Assembly (NCBI RefSeq): GCF_006175945.1
Contig: NZ_VAJL01000001.1
Coordinates: 1,860,001 to 1,924,000 of the forward strand
DNA length: 64,000 nt
Direction: 5' to 3'
From: Chryseobacterium mulctrae
GTDB lineage: Bacteria; Bacteroidota; Bacteroidia; Flavobacteriales; Weeksellaceae
Position 1 is the first letter of the stretch, and every line of letters begins with the position of its first letter. Under the pieces are notes generated by a model that was not told the origin of the DNA, did no database searches, and worked only from the letters and a program-made list of their open reading frames with translations. Both the position numbers and the translations under genes were made by a program. This document shows, piece after piece, positions 54,241-62,548 of this stretch.

Positions 54241-56091
54241 ATGTCGAAAATTTTACTCTTTTTTCTCAATCTTATTGCATTTATCTCACTTAACGCTCAA
54301 AGTTTTGAATACTCAAGAACCTGGGGAACATACATAGGTCCTGTAGGAGCTACATCTTGGACAGAAAGCGCAACGAAAACAATGCTATTTGACAGCCAGA
54401 ATAACATCCATCTTACCGGTACAGCAATGGGATATCCCAACAACTACCCTTCTTCTTATTATGACCAGTTCAGAGTTGGAAATGGTGGTCAGAGTTTTAA
54501 GATAAACCCATCAATAATGAGTACAACCAATACTGTTGTAGCAAAAATAAATCCGTCTGGTAATGTACAAGCTTATGAATATTACAATTATTTATTAGAC
54601 AATGACGGCTATAAGAAAAAACTAAAATATATTGACCACAACAATAATTACTATTATGAATATGCTGCATTTATAAATAATTTACCCATTGCACCGACAC
54701 AAAATGCCTGGCTGCAAAATTCCAATCATCCACAATTAGGTACAGTTTTAGCCAAACATGCCCCAAATGGCACTTTACTTTGGGCAACTTATCTACCTGT
54801 AGGTAATCAAACTTATATTTATGGTCTTTTGACTAACATAAGTATTGCTGAAGACGAATCGGGAAATATTTATCTCGCAGGCTCCAGTGATATTAAACAA
54901 AATATTGCAACTCCAGGTACATTTCAAGACACTTATCAACTCTTATACAATCAAACAACTGAAATTCTTAACGGATACATTGTAAAACTAAACTCCAATG
55001 GTGAGAAAATCTGGGGTACTTATTTCCCTAGCCAAATTTATAACTTAAAATACTACAACAATTCAGTATATATTGTAGGAGGACAAGAACCAACAGGTAA
55101 TCAATACAACATTGCATCTACAAATGCATTCCAATCGGTTCCTGCCAATTTTAACCTTCAAAAATTCAATGCAGAAAACGGCACAAGACTTTGGGGCACT
55201 TATTATGGGCATTCTGACGGATCCAGCAGAATTAGCAGCATAGACGTTAACGAAACCGGAGTTTATGTAATGGGAGATGCACAATCGAATACCGCTACAC
55301 AAGGCTACTTTGGAACTCAGGGAACACACCAAACAACGAATGCTGGAAGCTATGATTTATTTCTTAGTAAATTTAATTATTCCGGAGAACGCATCTGGAG
55401 TACTTATTTTGGGGGCACTGGTTTAGACCAGGCCTACTCTTGTATGCAACCGCTCGCTTTAAACGGAAATGACATTTATATTACTGGCTGGACATACGGA
55501 CTTGGAAATAATCTGGCAACACCAGAAACCTACAAATCATCACCAACATTAAATACAAATTTGGCTACCAATCAATTTTTTGTAAAATTCAATAGTAACG
55601 GACAAAGAATTTGGGCCTCTTATTATGGAGATTCAAGTCTTGGCTATAATCTTCCTATAAACATCGCTGTTAATAATTCATCTTTATATTTATATGGAGA
55701 AACACTTGCAACCACGGGTTATTCAACTCCAAACAGTTGGCAACCACAAATCATAGACCCAAACAGCCAAAAAAAGAATGTTGCTTTTGTTGCAAAATTT
55801 GACCTTAAGAATCTTTCTACATCTGAGAATAATAAACCTGAGAAACTGACGCTTTATGATAACCCAAACAATGGTAACTTTTCATTAAAAGGTAGTATTC
55901 TTGAAAAAGAAATTTGTAGACTTAAGCTCTATGATATGAGTGGAAAAATAGTACATTCTCAAACATTAGAAAAGAACAAACTTCAGAACATCTATTTAAA
56001 AGAAAAACTTCTAAGAGGCACTTATATGGTACAAGTGAATGATAGCAAGAATAACAATCTCGCCAATATTAAAATGATTGTGAAAAATTAA
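54241..56091 (+). CDS. Secreted T9SS type A protein with SBBP-like beta-propeller repeats
   Basis: 616 residues. The signal peptide is MSKILLFFLNLIAFISLNAQ. The body repeats LWATYLPVGN, IWGTYFPSQ, LWGTYYGHSD, IWSTYFGGTG and IWASYYGDSS, each followed by an 'xIYxxG' strand: the SBBP (beta-propeller) repeat pattern found in large secreted proteins. The C-terminus (KLTLYDNPNNGNFSLKGS, then LKLYDMSGKIV, then GTYMVQV) is a T9SS type A sorting domain, so it should be exported and attached to the surface. The frame runs upstream to 54055 but crosses a terminator and promoter, so ATG 54241 is used. Role unknown. Confidence 0.85.
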   Translation: MSKILLFFLNLIAFISLNAQSFEYSRTWGTYIGPVGATSWTESATKTMLFDSQNNIHLTGTAMGYPNNYPSSYYDQFRVGNGGQSFKINPSIMSTTNTVVAKINPSGNVQAYEYYNYLLDNDGYKKKLKYIDHNNNYYYEYAAFINNLPIAPTQNAWLQNSNHPQLGTVLAKHAPNGTLLWATYLPVGNQTYIYGLLTNISIAEDESGNIYLAGSSDIKQNIATPGTFQDTYQLLYNQTTEILNGYIVKLNSNGEKIWGTYFPSQIYNLKYYNNSVYIVGGQEPTGNQYNIASTNAFQSVPANFNLQKFNAENGTRLWGTYYGHSDGSSRISSIDVNETGVYVMGDAQSNTATQGYFGTQGTHQTTNAGSYDLFLSKFNYSGERIWSTYFGGTGLDQAYSCMQPLALNGNDIYITGWTYGLGNNLATPETYKSSPTLNTNLATNQFFVKFNSNGQRIWASYYGDSSLGYNLPINIAVNNSSLYLYGETLATTGYSTPNSWQPQIIDPNSQKKNVAFVAKFDLKNLSTSENNKPEKLTLYDNPNNGNFSLKGSILEKEICRLKLYDMSGKIVHSQTLEKNKLQNIYLKEKLLRGTYMVQVNDSKNNNLANIKMIVKN

Positions 56092-56170
56092 AATTTAATT
56101 AAATCTGTCAAATTTGATTTTCATTTTGAGATTTTATCTAACTTTACTTAAACAAAAAACAATCAATCAA

Positions 56171-56416
56171 ATGAAAAAATTTCTTACTGCAATGTCTATC
56201 ATCTTAGGATTAGGATTCGCAAGCGCACAACAAGTTGCTCCGGCAACTAAAACCACAACTACAAAAGCTGTAAAACCCGTAAAAGCTGTTGAAACCAAAG
56301 CAGCAAAACCAGCACAAAAGTTGAAAAAAGACGGTACTCCCGATAAACGATACAAAGAAAATCAGAAACTGAAAAAAGACGGTACTCCTGATAAAAGATA
56401 TAAAGTAAACAAATAA
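56171..56416 (+). CDS. Small exported repeat protein (KLKKDGTPDKRYK repeats)
   Basis: 81 residues from ATG 56171. The signal peptide (MKKFLTAMSIILGLGFASAQ) is followed by a Thr/Lys/Ala/Val-rich linker (TKTTTTKAVKPVKAVE) and two nearly identical copies of KLKKDGTPDKRYKxN. The DGTPDKRYKxN unit recurs in small secreted flavobacterial proteins of unknown role, from memory. The very basic mature part may bind nucleic acid, polysaccharide or the cell wall. It has no clear operon partner and is followed by a terminator. Confidence 0.7.
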   Translation: MKKFLTAMSIILGLGFASAQQVAPATKTTTTKAVKPVKAVETKAAKPAQKLKKDGTPDKRYKENQKLKKDGTPDKRYKVNK

Positions 56417-56457
56417 AAAAAGGCAGATAGCTGCTATTCATAATCAAATTTTCAATA

Positions 56458-56490
56458 AGCCGATGCCTAGATCATCGGTTTTTTTATTTT
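56458..56490 (+). terminator. Intrinsic terminator before the GH3-like gene
   Basis: CCGATG / CATCGG form a six-base stem (plus two weaker pairs) with a seven-base loop, then seven T residues and ATTTTT. Confidence 0.7.
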
Positions 56491-56508
56491 TAAATTTTAA
56501 AATATTCT

Positions 56509-56536
56509 TTGAATTCTATACTTATTTATAAATTTG
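56509..56536 (+). promoter_or_regulatory. Promoter of the GH3-like gene
   Basis: TTG (56509-56511), 17 bases, then TAAATTTG (56529-56536). The -7 box ends only 4 bases before ATG 56541, so the transcript would be leaderless or nearly so. Confidence 0.7.
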
Positions 56537-56540
56537 AACC

Positions 56541-58040
56541 ATGTTAAACTTTCTAAAGAAAAATGCAGCGTTGATTTGGGCAAAAAAACATGTTCAAAAA
56601 GCAGAAGAATTCAAGAAAAATGCGGAAAAGAATCAAGAGAAATTATTGCTATCTCTTGTCAATACAGCTAAAAAAACTCTTTTTGGAAGAACATATGATT
56701 TTGAAAACATCAAGTCTGTAAAAGATTTTCAGAAAAAAGTTCCCGTTGCAGATTATGAAGATCTGAAACCTTACATCGAAAAAGTAAAACGCGGACAGAG
56801 AGATATTTTATGGATAGAAACTCCCGAATATTTTGCAAAAACTTCCGGCACAACATCCGGGTCAAAATATATTCCTATTTCTAAAGAAGGAATGCCTTTT
56901 CAGGTGAAAGGAGCTCAGAGTGCGCTTTTCCATTATATTGCTAAGAAAAACAATGCTGATTTCGTAGGCGGAAAAATGATTTTCTTACAAGGAAGCCCGG
57001 AATTGGAAGAAGTTTTTGGCGTAAAAACCGGCAGACTTTCAGGAATTGTAGCGCATCACATCCCCAATTATCTTCAGAAAAACCGTCTACCAAGCTGGGA
57101 AACCAATCTGATGGAAGACTGGGAGGCCAAAGTAGATAAAATCGTTGAGGAAACCGAAAAAGAAAACATGACCTTGATCTCAGGAATTCCGCCTTGGTTG
57201 ATTATGTATTTTGAAAAATTGATTGAGAAAAACGGAAAAAAAATCAAACAAATCTTCCCCAATCTTCAACTCATCGTTACAGGTGGCGTAAATTACGAAC
57301 CTTACCGCGAGAAAATGGAAGAACTTTTAGGCGGAAAAGTAGATATTGTACAGACATTTCCGGCTTCGGAAGGATTTTTTGCTTTTCAGGATGATTACAC
57401 CAAAGAAGGACTATTACTTTTAACCAATCACGGAATTTTTTACGAATTCATTCCTTTAGAACAATACGGAAAACCCAATGCTCAAAGATTAACACTAAAA
57501 GATATTGAGCTTAATAAAGATTATGCTTTAATTTTAACAACCAACTCCGGTTTATGGGCGTATTCCATTGGCGATGTTGTGAGGTTTATTGATAAAAATC
57601 CACACAGAATTTTGGTAAGCGGAAGAACGAAACATTTCACCTCTGCTTTTGGCGAACACGTTATTGCTTTTGAAGTGGAAGAAGCGATAAAAGCCACAGT
57701 AGAAAAATTTCCTGCGCAGATTACAGAATTTCATTTGGCTCCGGAAGTAAATCCGGAAGAGGGTTTACCTTATCACGAATGGTTTATTGAGTTTGAAAAA
57801 GAGCCTGAAAATTTAGATGTATTTAAAAATGAACTGGATGATCAGTTGAGAAAACGCAACACTTATTATGATGACTTGATTTCAGGAAATATTTTGCAGA
57901 AGCTTCATATTTCTAAGCTTCAAAAAAATGCTTTTCAGGAATATGCAAAATCCGAAGGAAAATTAGGCGGGCAAAATAAAATCCCAAGATTAGCAAACGA
58001 TAGGAAAATTGCAGATTTATTAAAAATTTACAAAAAATAA
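56541..58040 (+). CDS. GH3-family acyl-adenylating enzyme
   Basis: 499 residues. In plants the GH3 family adenylates jasmonate or auxin and joins it to amino acids; bacterial members use unknown acids. Visible features are VPVADYEDLKPYIEKVKRGQ, the ATP-loop AKTSGTTSGSKYIPIS (about 110-125), LIVTGGVNYEPY and the ASEGFFAFQDD stretch, plus the GDVVRFIDKNPHRILVSGRT hinge. It should be cytosolic. It has its own promoter and no obvious pathway partner. The substrate is not known, and no plant-hormone role should be assumed. Confidence 0.85.
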   Translation: MLNFLKKNAALIWAKKHVQKAEEFKKNAEKNQEKLLLSLVNTAKKTLFGRTYDFENIKSVKDFQKKVPVADYEDLKPYIEKVKRGQRDILWIETPEYFAKTSGTTSGSKYIPISKEGMPFQVKGAQSALFHYIAKKNNADFVGGKMIFLQGSPELEEVFGVKTGRLSGIVAHHIPNYLQKNRLPSWETNLMEDWEAKVDKIVEETEKENMTLISGIPPWLIMYFEKLIEKNGKKIKQIFPNLQLIVTGGVNYEPYREKMEELLGGKVDIVQTFPASEGFFAFQDDYTKEGLLLLTNHGIFYEFIPLEQYGKPNAQRLTLKDIELNKDYALILTTNSGLWAYSIGDVVRFIDKNPHRILVSGRTKHFTSAFGEHVIAFEVEEAIKATVEKFPAQITEFHLAPEVNPEEGLPYHEWFIEFEKEPENLDVFKNELDDQLRKRNTYYDDLISGNILQKLHISKLQKNAFQEYAKSEGKLGGQNKIPRLANDRKIADLLKIYKK

Positions 58041-58062
58041 GACACCATAAAAATCACATTCT

Positions 58063-58440
58063 ATGAAAAGAATCTTGTTCCTTTTAGTAGTTATTTCATT
58101 TACCTCTTGTAGCTCGCTAAAATATAGCGCTACAAAAAACCCTGACAATTATAAAAATATAAAGACTGGGAATAAATATACTTTTCATCAGTCAGACGGA
58201 AGCAAAACTCCTATGACAATCAGTTCAATTTCTAAAGACAGTATCATTGGAACCAAAAGAAATGAAAGGATTTCGATTGCAAAAAATAATATTTCAGAGA
58301 TAAGAAAAGATAAAACTGCAATTGCTGTAGTTGCCACAGCCGGAGGAGTTGCTGCCGCTACCATAATTGTTATCGGTATAAAAAATGCTACTGACGATAT
58401 AGAAGATGTTGCAACAGCATTTGGAACCGGTTTAAATTAA
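58063..58440 (+). CDS. Small lipoprotein with Ala/Gly-rich membrane segment
   Basis: 125 residues. The lipobox is SFTSCSSLKYS (Cys16). The body contains KTGNKYTFHQSDGSKTPMTI and IGTKRNERISIAKNNISEIR, and a C-terminal TAIAVVATAGGVAAATIIVI segment that could be membrane-inserted. It is a paralogue of the protein at 58576-58938 (same order: lipobox, K-Y-S, NY-x-N, G-x-x-Y, IIGT, then a glycine/alanine-rich segment). It follows the GH3-like gene by 22 bases and may share its transcript. Function unknown. Confidence 0.65.
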   Translation: MKRILFLLVVISFTSCSSLKYSATKNPDNYKNIKTGNKYTFHQSDGSKTPMTISSISKDSIIGTKRNERISIAKNNISEIRKDKTAIAVVATAGGVAAATIIVIGIKNATDDIEDVATAFGTGLN

Positions 58441-58549
58441 TGAGCAAAAAACAATCTTTCAAATATAAAATTTCTTCATTTTCTACTTTAATATTACAAA
58501 AAATATAAGATTTTCCCTTTTAATGAAAACGTATATTCAAAAAAAATTA

Positions 58550-58557
58550 TAAATTTG
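58550..58557 (+). promoter_or_regulatory. -7 box for the gene at 58576
   Basis: TAAATTTG, 18 bases before ATG 58576. No well-placed -33 TTG. Confidence 0.4.
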
Positions 58558-58575
58558 GAAAACTAAAAAATTATA

Positions 58576-58938
58576 ATGAAAGCATCTGTACTTTTAAAAT
58601 CATCATTATTAACGTCTTTATTTGTAATCTCATCTTGTGCAACAACAAAGTACAGCGAAGATATTGCACAGAATAATTACTCTAACCTTGAAGCTGGTAA
58701 AACCTACATCGTTACTCACAAAGACGGAACCAAAAAACAGAAATTCTTATTCCGTAATATTGATGGAGACAACATCATTGGTACAGCAGGAAAAAAAGAC
58801 AGTACAGAAGTAATCATCCCTAAATCTAACGTTGCCGCTGTAAAAGACAGATCAAAAGCAAGAGTTGCAGGAGGTGCTGTTGTAATTGGAGCTGCCGCTG
58901 CTGCTGCCATTGTAGTAGGTTCTTTGAGAGCTGACTAA
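58576..58938 (+). CDS. Small lipoprotein with Ala/Gly-rich membrane segment, paralogue of 58063-58440
   Basis: 120 residues. The lipobox is FVISSCATTKYSED (Cys21). It has YSNLEAGKTYIVTHKDGTKK, IDGDNIIGTAGKKDSTEVII and a C-terminal GGAVVIGAAAAAAIVVGS segment. The two proteins match over their whole length in order of motifs, so the pair looks like an old tandem duplication. It has its own -7 box. Function unknown; such small lipoproteins often sit at the outer membrane with the hydrophobic end inserted. Confidence 0.68.
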   Translation: MKASVLLKSSLLTSLFVISSCATTKYSEDIAQNNYSNLEAGKTYIVTHKDGTKKQKFLFRNIDGDNIIGTAGKKDSTEVIIPKSNVAAVKDRSKARVAGGAVVIGAAAAAAIVVGSLRAD

Positions 58939-59020
58939 AATAGACGTTATCTTTCAGAAGGTATTTTATTTATCTTTTGAAAACCGAAAATATCGATAGC
59001 CTTAAATGAATATTTAGGGC

Positions 59021-59028
59021 TATTTTTG
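59021..59028 (+). promoter_or_regulatory. -7 box of the MFS transporter gene
   Basis: TATTTTTG ends 4 bases before ATG 59033, so the transcript would be almost leaderless. No good -33 TTG is seen. Confidence 0.4.
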
Positions 59029-59032
59029 TGGA

Positions 59033-60268
59033 ATGATTTCTTTACTACCGCTCAAAACATTACAAAATGTAGAATTCAGAAATCTTCTTACGGGGAGATT
59101 TTTTATTGTTTTAGCTTTCAGAATGCTCGCTACTTTACTTGGATGGTGGGTGTATCAATTAACTAAAGATCCTTTTTCTATCGGACTTATCGGGTTATCT
59201 GAGGTAATTCCTGCGGTAAGTTGCGCTTTGTATGCTGGTCACGTGATCGATATGAACGAAAAGAAAAGACTTCTTTTGATTTGCAATTACGTCTATGTTT
59301 TTCTGATCAGTTTATTAATGATTCCAGCATTTTTTGATGTGGAACTTCATTTTACAGGTCACGAAATTACCTATTTCATTTACGGCGTTATTTTCTTTAC
59401 CGGAATTGCAAGAGCCTTTATCGGACCAATTGTTCCATCGATGATTCCTAAAATCGTAAAGAAAGTCAATCTTCCGAGTGCAATTACTTTAAACCAAGCC
59501 ACATTTTTGATTTCTTCAGTTTGCGGTCACGCTGCAGGAGGATTTCTCATCGGTTTTTTTGGCGTAAAATGGACTTTAGTAGTCATTGTTTCGCTTTTGC
59601 TGGTCGCTTCTCTGTTTTTCTGGCAACTGAATCAACAGTTTTCTGAGCATAAAAAAGAAGAAATCAAAGTCATGGAAAGTATGCGTGAAGGAATTGCTTA
59701 TATTTTTAAAACTAAAGAAATTTTGGGAGCGCTTTGTCTTGATATGTTTGCCGTACTTTTTGGAGGTGCCGTTGCGATGATTCCAGTCTTTGCAACAGAT
59801 ATTTTAAAATCAGGAGCTGAAGGTTTCGGGTTGCTTAATGCGGCTTCAGATATAGGTTCGATGATTATTATTACTACATTATCTTTAGTTCCATTAAGAA
59901 AAAATCAGGGAAAAATTTTATTGGCTGTTGTAGCAGGTTTCGGAGTCTGCATTATCGGTTTCGGTTTGTCACACTATTACTGGCTTTCTTTTATGTTTTT
60001 GGTTTTAAGTGGCATGCTGGATGGCATTTCTGTGGTCATCCGTGGAACAATCGTACAGTTGAAAACGCCGGATCACATTAGAGGAAGAGTTTTAAGTGTA
60101 AACTCAATTTTCATTATGTCGAGCAATGAAATGGGTCAATTTGAGAGTGGATTGATGGCTAAACTTTTAGGTGTAGTGCGGTCTGTAATTTTTGGGGGAA
60201 GTATGACCGTATTAATTGCATTAATCGTAGGAAGCACCAACTCTAAATTGAGAAAAATGCAATATTAA
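59033..60268 (+). CDS. MFS transporter (EntS/enterobactin-exporter-like)
   Basis: 411 residues with about 12 membrane segments. The start NVEFRNLLTGRFFIVLAFRM and DPFSIGLIGLSEVIPAVSCA with GHVIDMNEKKRLL (the MFS loop 2-3 motif, D-x-x-x-(K/R)-(K/R)) are typical of the MFS_3/EntS subgroup. The end is LKTPDHIRGRVLSVNSIFIM, the matching second-half motif. It is probably a drug or siderophore exporter; the substrate is not shown. The start at 59033 is fixed by the short distance to the -7 box. It is not in an obvious operon. Confidence 0.88.
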   Translation: MISLLPLKTLQNVEFRNLLTGRFFIVLAFRMLATLLGWWVYQLTKDPFSIGLIGLSEVIPAVSCALYAGHVIDMNEKKRLLLICNYVYVFLISLLMIPAFFDVELHFTGHEITYFIYGVIFFTGIARAFIGPIVPSMIPKIVKKVNLPSAITLNQATFLISSVCGHAAGGFLIGFFGVKWTLVVIVSLLLVASLFFWQLNQQFSEHKKEEIKVMESMREGIAYIFKTKEILGALCLDMFAVLFGGAVAMIPVFATDILKSGAEGFGLLNAASDIGSMIIITTLSLVPLRKNQGKILLAVVAGFGVCIIGFGLSHYYWLSFMFLVLSGMLDGISVVIRGTIVQLKTPDHIRGRVLSVNSIFIMSSNEMGQFESGLMAKLLGVVRSVIFGGSMTVLIALIVGSTNSKLRKMQY

Positions 60269-60329
60269 ACACATTCTATCGTTATCCTATGATAGACAAT
60301 AATATTTAATGAAAGATTAATAATTTATT

Positions 60330-60337
60330 TATATTTG
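60330..60337 (+). promoter_or_regulatory. -7 box of the first T9SS type B gene
   Basis: TATATTTG, 21 bases before ATG 60359. It lies across the alternative upstream start at 60335, which is therefore rejected. Confidence 0.45.
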
Positions 60338-60358
60338 TGTTACCAAATTTTTGAAAAA

Positions 60359-62437
60359 ATGAAAAAAATTCTACTCATCAGTTTACTTATTATATCACAA
60401 ATGATTTTTGCACAATCCAGTTCTGACTGCGGTGGTACTGTGCAGGTCTGTGGAAACACCCCCATCTCTTTTACACCAACTGGTCCAGGTGATGTTTTGG
60501 AGGACTTAGGAGGATGCCTTACTGATGACGAAAATTACTCTGTATGGTACACTTTTACCATTGCAACATCAGGAACTTTAACTTTTACCATCACACCTAA
60601 TGTGTTATCCAATGATTACGATTGGGGTGTTTATGGGCCTAATGTAAGCTGTAGCAGCCTTGGAGATCCAATCAGATGTAATTTTTCGGGAACTTCAGGA
60701 GTTACTGGTTTAAACTTTACAAACACTAACACTACCGCAGATGGCTTAGGTTCTCCATTTTGTTCATTTATGAATGTAGTGGCCGGACAAACCTATTACT
60801 TGGTTGTAGACAATTATTCTAGTGTTGCTAATGGATTTGTATTAACCTGGGGTGGAACAGCAACCTTAGTATCGCCATTTAACTCTGCTTTTCAACCTAA
60901 TCCTTTTATTCCGCCAGGAAGTCCCGCAGCAAACCCAACCGCTCCTAACGAAGTAATAGTTTGTACCGAGCCTCCTGTATTTAATTTCAGCTCATTATCT
61001 GCCGGAATTATAAATGGCAATCCTAATTTTGTGGCTTCATACTATAAAAATTCAAATGATGCCATCAGTGGAAACAACCCTATCTTGGGCTCTATTCCCG
61101 TAAATACTACAGACACTTACTACTATGTAATTACTTATGCTGACCCAAGTGCACCAGGTGGAGCCATCAGCAGATGTAGGTTACCCGGAACATTTAAATT
61201 TGTACAGCGTGCAATTAATGTTGTTGACACTACTTTAACAGGTTGCAACAATAATAATGCGGGAACAGCATTATATGACTTAACTACAGCAAACGTAATA
61301 AATGACCCTACAGTCACAAAGAAATACTATCCTTCACTAGCTGATCTGAACAATGGAACAGGTGAAATTACCAATCCCTATCAATATGTATCTGCAGCAG
61401 GATCTGTTTTCGTTTTGGTTACATCACCATTTGGATGTACAGATGTAGGAGAAATCAAGCTGAATTTTTATCCTGAAATCATCGTAACGGATGCTACTTT
61501 GAGAACTTGTTTCATCGAAACAAATCCATCAACAGGCCAATTCGATCTTACAGCGGCACCTGTTAATGGACAAGCGAACATGACAAGAAAGTATTATCCA
61601 TCAATGGCCGATGCTGTAAACCAAACCAATGAAATATTAACTCCGACGACTCACATTGCTCCTACAGGATATGTATATGTGAGAGTTTCTAATGCTAATG
61701 GATGTTACAATGTAGCAAAAATAAATTTAATTGTTATCTCTCCTGTTTATTCAACAATTCTTGTAGATAAAATTATCTGTGCTGAAGACAAAACAACTAT
61801 AGATGCAGGTTCAGGATTTGATGGATATGAATGGAGTACAGGTGCTACAACTCAAGTCATCTCAAATGTGGGAATAGGAACATATTGGGTAAAATTAAAA
61901 ACTGGAGACTGTACTGTAAAGCAAACTGTAAAAGTATATGCCTCAGAGCAGCCTGTTATTTCAAATATTGAGATTTCAAACAGCACAATTACCGTACATG
62001 TTATCGGAGGAACACCTCCTTATAAGTACTCGATTAATAATATAAATTGGCAGGATTCTAATGTTTTCACCAATTTATCACGAGGAGATTATACTATTTT
62101 CGTCAAAGACAACTACAATTGTAAACCTATTCAGGTAAATATCGTTGTACCAAATATTACAAATGTAATTACTCCAAATGGAGATGGTGTAAATGATGTA
62201 ATTGATTACTCTGCATTATCAGGAAAACAAAACTTAGTTCTCAGTATTTTTGACAGGTACGGATCAAAAATCTACCAAGCAGACAAAACTAATGGGTATA
62301 AGTGGGACGGTACAGCAAATGGAGGCAAGAAAGCATCAACAGGAAACTACTGGTATTCAGTGACATGGAATGAAAACAACAAGCAAAACACTCCAATTAA
62401 ATTCTCCGGATGGGTATTATTAAAAAATAGAGAATAA
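60359..62437 (+). CDS. Secreted protein with T9SS type B sorting domain (gliding-motility-type C-terminus)
   Basis: 692 residues from ATG 60359. The signal peptide is KKILLISLLIISQMIFAQ. The N-terminal domain has ENYSVWYTFTIATSGTLTFT and YDWGVYGPNVSCSSLG, a lectin/PPC-like beta-sandwich. Two similar modules follow with TKKYYPSLADLNNGTGEI and TRKYYPSMADAVNQTNEI, then IITPNGDGVNDVID-type VITPNGDGVNDVID, LSIFDRYGSKIYQ and YKWDGTANGGKKASTGNYWY: a T9SS type B sorting domain. Conserved cysteines sit in each module. It is the upstream member of a tandem pair with the gene at 62549. Confidence 0.87.
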   Translation: MKKILLISLLIISQMIFAQSSSDCGGTVQVCGNTPISFTPTGPGDVLEDLGGCLTDDENYSVWYTFTIATSGTLTFTITPNVLSNDYDWGVYGPNVSCSSLGDPIRCNFSGTSGVTGLNFTNTNTTADGLGSPFCSFMNVVAGQTYYLVVDNYSSVANGFVLTWGGTATLVSPFNSAFQPNPFIPPGSPAANPTAPNEVIVCTEPPVFNFSSLSAGIINGNPNFVASYYKNSNDAISGNNPILGSIPVNTTDTYYYVITYADPSAPGGAISRCRLPGTFKFVQRAINVVDTTLTGCNNNNAGTALYDLTTANVINDPTVTKKYYPSLADLNNGTGEITNPYQYVSAAGSVFVLVTSPFGCTDVGEIKLNFYPEIIVTDATLRTCFIETNPSTGQFDLTAAPVNGQANMTRKYYPSMADAVNQTNEILTPTTHIAPTGYVYVRVSNANGCYNVAKINLIVISPVYSTILVDKIICAEDKTTIDAGSGFDGYEWSTGATTQVISNVGIGTYWVKLKTGDCTVKQTVKVYASEQPVISNIEISNSTITVHVIGGTPPYKYSINNINWQDSNVFTNLSRGDYTIFVKDNYNCKPIQVNIVVPNITNVITPNGDGVNDVIDYSALSGKQNLVLSIFDRYGSKIYQADKTNGYKWDGTANGGKKASTGNYWYSVTWNENNKQNTPIKFSGWVLLKNRE

Positions 62438-62453
62438 TAACCATAACAAATAG

Positions 62454-62481
62454 AAAGTCGCTTAATTAGCGACTTTTTTTT
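62454..62481 (+). terminator. Intrinsic terminator between the two T9SS type B genes
   Basis: A 9-bp perfect stem (AAAGTCGCT / AGCGACTTT) with a five-base loop is followed by a run of T residues. Confidence 0.85.
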
Positions 62482-62521
62482 GATTTTAAATGATATTTCG
62501 CATAATTAATTAAATTTTTGT

Positions 62522-62529
62522 TAAATTTG
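62522..62529 (+). promoter_or_regulatory. -7 box of the second T9SS type B gene
   Basis: TAAATTTG, 19 bases before ATG 62549. With the terminator just upstream, the second gene is transcribed on its own. Confidence 0.45.
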
Positions 62530-62548
62530 TAATTAAAATCATTTGAAA

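Noticed and set aside
60276..60297. TCTATC / GATAGA hairpin after the MFS gene as a terminator
   Set aside because: Six weak base pairs and no T-run follow, so it is not a convincing terminator.
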